Part shown: in pieces, positions 58,776 to 64,000 of the stretch
Numbering within the stretch: position 1 is the first letter of the stretch
Layout of the letters: each line of letters opens with the position of its first letter
NCBI GenBank assembly: GCA_040391135.1
Contig: JBEBYL010000001.1
Coordinates: 331,068-395,067, forward strand
DNA length: 64,000 bases
Direction: 5' to 3'
Origin: G025836975 sp040391135
GTDB taxonomy: Bacteria; Pseudomonadota; Gammaproteobacteria; Burkholderiales; Burkholderiaceae_B
Program-made: the position numbers and the translations under genes
Notes under the pieces: model-generated
Seen by the model: only the letters and a program-made list of their open reading frames with translations
What the model was told of the DNA's origin: nothing
Databases searched by the model: none

Positions 58776-58804
58776 ATTTTATGGGTCGTATAATCCTGTG
58801 TCAA
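58776..58804 (-). promoter_or_regulatory. Near-consensus sigma70 promoter for the Bug operon
   Basis: Read on the minus strand: TTGACA (58804-58799, perfect -35), 17-bp spacer, TAAAAT (58781-58776, 5 of 6). It lies about 40 bp upstream of the Bug start. Just downstream, TATACAAAT and ATTGCATAC (58775-58751) form an imperfect inverted repeat over the presumed start site, a plausible GntR operator. Confidence 0.75.
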
Positions 58805-58942
58805 CCAGCTATCTAGGAGGTCTGTACAATTAAGCCCGCCACCAATGACACGATCTTTTGGGAGTTTTAGAACCTTTTTGCGTATATTTCAGGTCTTCCT
58901 GCCGCGCAAAGCCCGTCCTCTCATCTTTGTGGTTTTTCTGTG

Positions 58943-59662
58943 ATGACCCGTTTCATGCCCAAGCCTTTACCCACGCAAGTTTTGCCTATGCATGCGCTGA
59001 ATACCCCACCGGCTGGCCGAAACAGCACGTTGGCCGATGGGGTTAGAGTCCGGATCACGGAAGAAATCGTGACGGGTCTGCTGATGCCCGGGGTAAAGCT
59101 GGATGAGAACTCGCTGGCGACGCGATATAAGGTTTCTCGTACGCCCGTTCGCGAGGCGTTACGTCAATTGGTCGCCAGCGGACTCGTTGAGTGGCGCCCT
59201 CGGCAAGGCGCCGTTGTGGCCCAAGCGTCCATTCAGCAGCTTGTGGAAATGTTCGAGATGATGGCCGAGCTGGAGGCCTTCGCTGGCCGATTATCCGCCC
59301 GGCGTATGACGACCGAGGAGCGTACACAGCTCCAAGAGGTGATCGACCAGGTACGGACATTGGTCTCCGATCGGAATCTCAGCGCCTATCAAAAACATAA
59401 CCGCGCATTTCACTTCATGATCTACAAAGGGTCGCATAACCACTACCTTACTTCTCAGGCCTGCACACTATATGATCGTATAGCGCCCTATCGGGCTTAC
59501 GAGCTAAGCCGCGAGGGAGAAGTGAAACGGGTATTTGAAGAGCACGAGGCGATTGTCCAAGCCATTGTCCAGCGCGATGGAGAGCGAGCCGCGTATCTTC
59601 TGAAGGCGCACTCCATGCCCGATATGGATCTGCTGGGCGACCTGATTGCGACATCAGGCTAG
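58943..59662 (+). CDS. GntR-family regulator, FCD subfamily
   Basis: This 239-aa regulator has a winged helix at residues about 30-95 (DENSLATRYKVSRTPVREALRQL) and a C-terminal FCD domain with HNRAFHFMIYKGSHN and a late HEAIVQAI His cluster for metal binding. A GTG at 58940 is the other possible start; no good RBS exists for either. It is divergent from the Bug/aminotransferase/amidohydrolase genes across 208 bp and most likely represses them until the ligand is present. Confidence 0.9.
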   Translation: MTRFMPKPLPTQVLPMHALNTPPAGRNSTLADGVRVRITEEIVTGLLMPGVKLDENSLATRYKVSRTPVREALRQLVASGLVEWRPRQGAVVAQASIQQLVEMFEMMAELEAFAGRLSARRMTTEERTQLQEVIDQVRTLVSDRNLSAYQKHNRAFHFMIYKGSHNHYLTSQACTLYDRIAPYRAYELSREGEVKRVFEEHEAIVQAIVQRDGERAAYLLKAHSMPDMDLLGDLIATSG

Positions 59663-59761
59663 GCAACTTTCATCTCACCGTATTGTTTGGCCTGATAGCA
59701 ACCGCCGCCGAAGTACAATTTTCGTCTTTTCCGCACCCATCACCTCTTAAGGACACATCCC

Positions 59762-60739
59762 ATGTTTCCCAGACTATTCCCACGCGCGCTGGCCGCAGTC
59801 ATGCTGGCCGCCGCTTCCGCGACCGCATTTGCGGCCGCATGGCCCGAGAAAGCCGTACGCGTCATTGTTGCCTATCCTCCGGGCGGCGTCAGCGATGCCG
59901 TCACGCGCGCGATCTCGGAAAAGCTGGGCGAACGCCTGGGTGTCTCGTTTGTTGTCGAGAACAAAGGCGGGGCGGGCGGGACGATAGGGATGAACGAAGT
60001 GGCAAGGGCGACGCCCGATGGCTACACCATCGGATTCTCGTCCGTCAGCCCCTTGGTCCTGTCCCCGGCCATCCGCAAAACGCCTTACGATCCGCAAAGC
60101 GATATCGCCCCGATCGGCAGCGTCATGGTCTCTCCGGTGGTGCTGCTGGGCACCAAAGCCTTTAAGGGAAAGGATGTCGCCGATTTGATTTCCTTGTCGA
60201 AGGCCGCGCCCGGATCATTGCGCTGGGCGACATCCGGGCAGGGCTCGCTGGGGCACTTGATGCTGGAGCAAATGCAGCAGGCCGCCAAGATAGAAGTCAC
60301 GCACGTCCCCTACAAGGGAGCCGGCCAGCAATTGACCGATGCCCTGGGCGGACAGTTTGAACTGATCTCCACCAACATGAGTCCAGCGCTGACGACGCAT
60401 GTGGCCGAAGGCACTTTTGTGCCGCTGGCGATCGCCGCGCCCGCGCGCATCGCCTCCCTACCCAAGGTACCCACCTTCAACGAACTGGGTTATGCCGCCG
60501 CCAACAAGATGTCGGTGTTCGGATTCTTTGCGCCGGGCGCAACGCCGGCGGCCATCGTCGCAAAGCTCAATACGGAACTCAACCAGGTCGTCGCCACGCC
60601 TGAGATCCAGAAGCTGCTGGTGGACAGCAACAATATTCCCGCCACCAGCACCCCGCAACAGTTCGCCCAGGACATACGGGACGAGTTGGCATCCAACCGG
60701 CAACTGGTCGAGAAGGTCGCGAACTTGAAGCAGCAGTGA
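59762..60739 (+). CDS. Bug/TctC-family periplasmic solute receptor
   Basis: This 325-aa receptor has a Sec signal peptide (MFPRLFPRALAAVML..., cleavage near FAAA before WPEKA) and TAAGGA before the ATG. Motifs are YPPGGVSDAVTRAISEKL, GYTIGFSS and THVPYKGAGQQLTDALGG. It stands alone between the GntR gene and a convergent Bug gene, with no enzyme partner. It may belong to the GntR regulon or be an orphan. Confidence 0.93.
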   Translation: MFPRLFPRALAAVMLAAASATAFAAAWPEKAVRVIVAYPPGGVSDAVTRAISEKLGERLGVSFVVENKGGAGGTIGMNEVARATPDGYTIGFSSVSPLVLSPAIRKTPYDPQSDIAPIGSVMVSPVVLLGTKAFKGKDVADLISLSKAAPGSLRWATSGQGSLGHLMLEQMQQAAKIEVTHVPYKGAGQQLTDALGGQFELISTNMSPALTTHVAEGTFVPLAIAAPARIASLPKVPTFNELGYAAANKMSVFGFFAPGATPAAIVAKLNTELNQVVATPEIQKLLVDSNNIPATSTPQQFAQDIRDELASNRQLVEKVANLKQQ

Positions 60740-60761
60740 CAGCCGGCTACCCGGCAAGCCA

Positions 60762-60790
60762 GTAGGCGCGGCGGCGTACGCTCCGCCTAC
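60762..60790. terminator. Possible bidirectional terminator between convergent Bug genes
   Basis: GTAGGCG (60762-60768) and CGCCTAC (60784-60790) form a 7-bp GC-rich stem with a 15-nt loop in the 47-bp convergent gap, overlapping the last codon and stop of the minus-strand Bug. No T-run follows on either strand, so it may only block read-through or exonucleases. Confidence 0.4.
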
Positions 60791-61779
60791 CCCGCAACCA
60801 CTCTGCCGCGCTTGATCACCTCTGTCCATTTGCCGACTTCGTCCTGAATGCGGCGCTGGAATTCGGCGGGTGTGCTGCCCACCGGGATAAAGCCCATTTG
60901 AGTCAGCTTTTCGTGCATCTCGCCGGACCGTATTGATGCCGCGATGGTGGTGGATAGCGTCTGGATGATGTCGTCCGGAACGCCGGCCGGCGCTATCAGA
61001 CCGAACAGCGGTGTCAGGTCGACGCCCGGCAGGCCCAATTCGGCAAAGGTCGGAACGTCGGGCAGCAAGTCCACGCGCTGGCTGGTGGTGACGGCGATGG
61101 CGCGCAGGCGCCCGGCCTTGATGTGCCCGGCCAAGGTGGGAACCGTGGCGAAGGCGAACTGCACCTGTCCGCCCAGAAGGTCGGTGATGACCGTGCCGCC
61201 GCCGCGGTAAGGGATATGCTGAATGTCGATGCCGGCACTCTGGCGCAATTGTTCGCCGGCCAGGTGCGGGCCGCTGCCGACGCCCGCCGAGCCATAGGAC
61301 AGCGTGCCGGGCTTGGCCTTGGCCAGCGCAATGAATGATTTCAAGTCTTTGGCGGGAACGGAAGGGTGAACCACCATGACGAAGGGCGCGGTGGCGATCT
61401 GCGAAATGGCCCTGAAGTCCTTCAGGGTGTCGTAGGGGACTTCGGCGCCGCGCAGGCCGGGATTGATGACGAAGGCCGAGTCCACCATGCCCAGGGTATA
61501 GCCGTCCGGCGCCGCTGTCGCCAGGACCCGCGTACCTATCATCGTGCCTCCGCCGCCCTTGTTTTCCACGACGAAAGGCTGCTTGAGCGTCTTGGACCAT
61601 ACGTCGGCAGCCAGGCGCCCCAGGTTGTCGGTCGCGCCGCCGGGGGGATAGGGGACCATCAGGTGCACAGGCTTGTCGGGATAGCTGGCGGCGTGCGCCG
61701 CGGATGTCCAGGGGCTTGCGGCGGTGCCCAGCATCAGGGCGGCAGTGCCCATTACAAATGAGCGGCGTCCAGTTTTCAT
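60787..61779 (-). CDS. Bug/TctC-family receptor with a twin-arginine-like signal
   Basis: This 330-aa receptor starts MKTGRRSFVMGTAALMLG, a twin-arginine-like signal peptide with cleavage near AHAA before SYPDKP. The ATG at 61779 has AAGGAGA upstream; the upstream ATG at 61794 is less well placed. Motifs are YPPGGATDNLGRLAADVW, GYTLGMVD and QHIPYRGGGTVITDLLGG. It is 37 bp downstream of an enolase-superfamily gene, so its ligand may be that enzyme's hydroxy-acid substrate. Confidence 0.92.
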   Translation of the reverse strand: MKTGRRSFVMGTAALMLGTAASPWTSAAHAASYPDKPVHLMVPYPPGGATDNLGRLAADVWSKTLKQPFVVENKGGGGTMIGTRVLATAAPDGYTLGMVDSAFVINPGLRGAEVPYDTLKDFRAISQIATAPFVMVVHPSVPAKDLKSFIALAKAKPGTLSYGSAGVGSGPHLAGEQLRQSAGIDIQHIPYRGGGTVITDLLGGQVQFAFATVPTLAGHIKAGRLRAIAVTTSQRVDLLPDVPTFAELGLPGVDLTPLFGLIAPAGVPDDIIQTLSTTIAASIRSGEMHEKLTQMGFIPVGSTPAEFQRRIQDEVGKWTEVIKRGRVVAG

Positions 61780-61816
61780 GTGTGTCTCCTTCACCTTTTA
61801 AAGATGCTTTTCGGTT

Positions 61817-62914
61817 CTAAGCGGCGTAGCGGCCGTCGGCCAGTTCCGGCTCGGGGTCGGCGCCAAGTCCTGGCGTGTCCGGAATGTGTATCCATCCATG
61901 CTCTATCGGCACGGTGTGTTGGTAAGGTGTATGCGCAAGATGCACGTAAAGCCGTTCCAGCGATACGTCCTGCCGCTGCGCGGCGATCAGATGCAGGCTG
62001 GCGAGATAGCCCGGGCCAAAAAAAGCGACCTGCGGCGCGCAGACCACGGATGTTCCACGACACCGCCGCGCAATGTCTTGTGCGGCGGTGAGCCCAAGCT
62101 TGATGACGCTGGGCTGCACATAGCGCACCGATTCCTTCTCGACGATGTCGATCAAGGCGTGCGCGCTGCTGGCGTTCTCACCCACAGCCAAAGGCACGCC
62201 GCAGGATTGCTGCAATCGTGCCAGCGCCCCGGCGTCCTCGGGCGGCCACAAGGGCTCTTCGACCCAGAATGGATCATGCTCGCGCATGGCCGCAATGGCT
62301 TCCGGAGCTTCATCGGGCAGCCATGCGCAATTGGTGTCGACCATGATGGGAACCCCTGCGCCGGCCGCGCGGCGTGCCGCCGAAAGCGCCGCGCTGCTGC
62401 GCTCATGCAGCTTGATTTCCGTATAGCCCTCTTGCAAGGCCTGAGTCGTCACCGAGTCGAGAAGGCGGGCATCTTCGTAGTATTGCAACAGCGATGCATA
62501 GGCGCGCACACGGTCGCGGCGCTTGCCGCCCAGCAGCTCGTAAAGCGGAACCCCCGCGCGCCTGGCGCGCAGGTCCCACAAAGCGATGTCCAAGCCGGCC
62601 AGGGCATGCACCACCGGGCCCGAGCGGCCCAGATTGTGCAGTGTCCGTTGCATCGATGGCAGCAGCGCCGGATCGGAAGCGGACTTGTCCCTGGCCAGCG
62701 GTTCTATCAAGGTCTGGAATATGGCTTCAAGTGCTCGGGGTTCCACGCAGTACGATTCGCCCCACGCCACCGTCCCATCCTGCGTTTCCAGGCGAATCAG
62801 GGCGCTGTCCAGGGTCGTGCGCGGACGCCCCGCGAACAGCGGCGGATCGGTCCAATGATGAAAGGGCAGGCGCATCGGAATGCAGGCCACCGAGCGGATG
62901 TTGTCATGATTCAT
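61817..62914 (-). CDS. Mandelate racemase/muconate lactonizing enzyme-family protein
   Basis: This 365-aa enolase-superfamily enzyme has an N-terminal capping domain (residues about 1-125) and a barrel with the Lys motif EIKLHERS, Mg ligands in MVDTNCAW (Asp), FWVEEPLWPPED (Glu) and LAVGENAS (Glu), and SVIKLGLTAAQDIAR. It abstracts a proton alpha to a carboxylate; dehydration of an acid sugar, racemisation or cycloisomerisation are possible. It is divergent from a LysR gene and in an operon with a Bug receptor. Confidence 0.9.
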   Translation of the reverse strand: MNHDNIRSVACIPMRLPFHHWTDPPLFAGRPRTTLDSALIRLETQDGTVAWGESYCVEPRALEAIFQTLIEPLARDKSASDPALLPSMQRTLHNLGRSGPVVHALAGLDIALWDLRARRAGVPLYELLGGKRRDRVRAYASLLQYYEDARLLDSVTTQALQEGYTEIKLHERSSAALSAARRAAGAGVPIMVDTNCAWLPDEAPEAIAAMREHDPFWVEEPLWPPEDAGALARLQQSCGVPLAVGENASSAHALIDIVEKESVRYVQPSVIKLGLTAAQDIARRCRGTSVVCAPQVAFFGPGYLASLHLIAAQRQDVSLERLYVHLAHTPYQHTVPIEHGWIHIPDTPGLGADPEPELADGRYAA

Positions 62915-62962
62915 TCCTGCATTGTCGGGGCGGGGATGTATGTGGTCAAATAGATAGATTGA

Positions 62963-62984
62963 ATGATTTCATAATAAAAATCAT
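62963..62984. promoter_or_regulatory. Inverted repeat adjoining the LysR start codon
   Basis: ATGATTT (62963-62969) and AAATCAT (62978-62984) form a perfect 7-bp inverted repeat with an 8-bp spacer, ending directly at the LysR ATG in the 70-bp divergent gap. The placement suits an autoregulatory LysR operator that also controls the enolase-superfamily/Bug operon. Confidence 0.55.
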
Positions 62985-63878
62985 ATGCTAAGCAGACGTG
63001 AGCTGACCTTGCTGCGCGCGATGTACCAATGCGGGACCGTGACCGCCGCCGCGGCATCCATACACATGACGCAGCCCGCCGCCAGCGCCTTGTTGCGCAC
63101 GATGGAAACGCGCCTGGGCTTTGCATTGTTCAGCCGCCAGAACCGCCGCCTGCAACTGACCAGCCATGGCCGCGCCCTGATTCCCGACGCCTTGAACGCC
63201 CTGGCGGGAATGGAAGCCGTGGACAAGCTGGCGGGCGATATCAGGCAGGGCTCAGTGAGCCGGCTGGTGATAGGCGCCGTGGCCATTGCGGCGTCCAGCA
63301 TATTGCCGCCAGCGCTGGCCGTGGTGCGCCGCGAGCACCCGGGCATTGCCGTGACGGTCCGGGCCGGCACAGCGCTCGAGATCATCGAGATGGCGGTCGA
63401 TCAGCGCATCGACCTGGGCATCATCGTGGGAACCCAGGTCGAGAAGGACAGGGTGGCCAGCCATGCGCTGGCTCCCATGAGCCTGTACGCCGTGATGCAT
63501 CCCACGCACCCGTGGGCTGACAGGAAAAAACTGAATCTGAAAGACGTTGCCCATGCCGGCCCCATCGTATTGGCGACCACATTGCCGGCAGGGCGCGTCA
63601 CGCGGCAAGTCATGGAAGCGGCTCGGCTTCCTTATCAACCCATCATGGAAGTGGGCCAGTCATCGGCGGCCTGCGCGCTGGCGGCACAGGGCTTGGGCAT
63701 TGCCGTGGTGGAGACGCTGGGCGCCCGCTACGCGCAACGCCAGGGACTGACGGCCCGCCATCTGTTGGCGGCGCCTGAAATCGGCCTGGGGTTGGTGTGG
63801 TCGCATGAGCGGACGTTGAGCCAGCCCGCTGAAACGCTGCGGTCCAGTCTGGTTGCTGAAGCGGCGAACGTTGTTTGA
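62985..63878 (+). CDS. LysR-family transcriptional regulator
   Basis: This 297-aa LTTR has an N-terminal HTH (LTLLRAMYQCGTVTAAAASI, MTQPAASALLRTMETRLG) and an effector domain with MAVDQRIDLGIIVGTQVEKD and GLGIAVVETLGARY. It is divergent from the mandelate racemase-family gene across 70 bp and probably regulates it. The short gap with the palindrome supports shared control. Confidence 0.93.
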   Translation: MLSRRELTLLRAMYQCGTVTAAAASIHMTQPAASALLRTMETRLGFALFSRQNRRLQLTSHGRALIPDALNALAGMEAVDKLAGDIRQGSVSRLVIGAVAIAASSILPPALAVVRREHPGIAVTVRAGTALEIIEMAVDQRIDLGIIVGTQVEKDRVASHALAPMSLYAVMHPTHPWADRKKLNLKDVAHAGPIVLATTLPAGRVTRQVMEAARLPYQPIMEVGQSSAACALAAQGLGIAVVETLGARYAQRQGLTARHLLAAPEIGLGLVWSHERTLSQPAETLRSSLVAEAANVV

Positions 63879-63957
63879 TCAATGCATGCGAACGTCAAGG
63901 CGGCGGCTAAGTTAATATAACTACGAACCATAAGCTTATTCCAAACCGAGGTATATC

Positions 63958-64000
63958 TTGTCAGACGCCGCAACGCCGCACGAACAAATAGAGCTTCCCG
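63958..64000 (+). CDS. Possible start of a further gene (runs off window)
   Basis: A TTG at 63958 with GAGG about eight bases upstream opens a frame reading MSDAATPHEQIELP to the window edge without a stop. The AT-rich 79 bp before it could hold a promoter. Only 14 residues are visible, so neither product nor even reality of the gene can be judged. Confidence 0.35.
   Translation, partial: MSDAATPHEQIELP

Noticed and set aside
1..64000. Search for CRISPR arrays, tRNA/rRNA genes, insertion sequences and integrases
   Set aside because: I saw no regularly spaced repeats, no tRNA-like cloverleaf or rRNA stretch, and no transposase or integrase motifs by reading; a computed search could still find short remnants.

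Overview
The window is a GC-rich proteobacterial chromosome segment, most like a betaproteobacterium of the Burkholderiales / Alcaligenaceae (Bordetella-Achromobacter-Pusillimonas type). The main reason is the extraordinary number of Bug/TctC-type periplasmic solute receptors: twelve in 64 kb, with no TctA or TctB membrane partner anywhere in the window. The rest is almost entirely catabolic modules with their own LysR (six) or GntR (two) regulators. I see no rRNA, tRNA, CRISPR array, insertion sequence or phage gene.

Layout. (1) 1-3082: an edge-truncated SHMT-like gene (-), then an M20 peptidase and Bug (+). (2) 3154-13021: a compact nine-gene minus-strand operon (Bug, Bug, aldehyde dehydrogenase, ThDP enzyme, cupin, SDR, KstD-like flavoprotein, leaderless binding-protein homologue, small conserved protein). 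It diverges from a LysR gene, and a second plus-strand unit beyond that regulator carries a paralogous leaderless binding protein, a Bug and an SDR (13210-17044). (3) 17384-19290: isocitrate-lyase-family enzyme and Bug. (4) 19294-26949: two SDRs, a beta-hydroxyacid dehydrogenase, a metallo-hydrolase, a GntR regulator and a TRAP receptor (-), divergent from a fused TRAP DctQM permease (+). (5) 26959-34038: two MmgE/PrpD proteins bracketing a carboxymuconolactone-decarboxylase-family protein, a beta-hydroxyacid dehydrogenase and a complete NitT/TauT-type ABC importer. (6) 34060-38371: truncated citrate-synthase-like lyase, Bug, LysR and a two-subunit CoA transferase, in visibly less GC-rich DNA. 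(7) 38545-43566: beta-lactamase-fold lipoprotein, LysR, Bug, and an aconitase-family fusion with the swivel domain first. (8) 43618-48317: LysR, Bug, CaiB-type CoA transferase, enoyl-CoA-hydratase-like protein, and a separate lytic transglycosylase. (9) 48622-50871: exported tandem rhodanese, TsuA/YeeE thiosulfate transporter and an unrecognised 54-aa membrane-anchored cysteine protein. (10) 50908-55205: amidase and Bug with divergent LysR, plus an LtnD-like dehydrogenase. (11) 55230-59662: M20 amidohydrolase, aminotransferase, Bug and divergent GntR, with a good sigma70 promoter and a terminator. (12) 59762-64000: two convergent Bugs, an enolase-superfamily dehydratase, LysR and the start of another gene.

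The modules share one logic: a high-affinity receptor captures an organic acid or related compound, a regulator senses it, and two to six enzymes (CoA transferases, lyases, dehydrogenases, hydrolases) feed it into central metabolism. The substrates cannot be named from sequence alone. The strongest candidates for undescribed biology are the pair of leaderless, HTH-less periplasmic-binding-protein homologues around one LysR gene, the nine-gene ThDP/flavoprotein operon, and the rhodanese-TsuA-small-cysteine-protein cluster. Several perfect or near-perfect palindromes in regulator-linked intergenic regions are likely operators.
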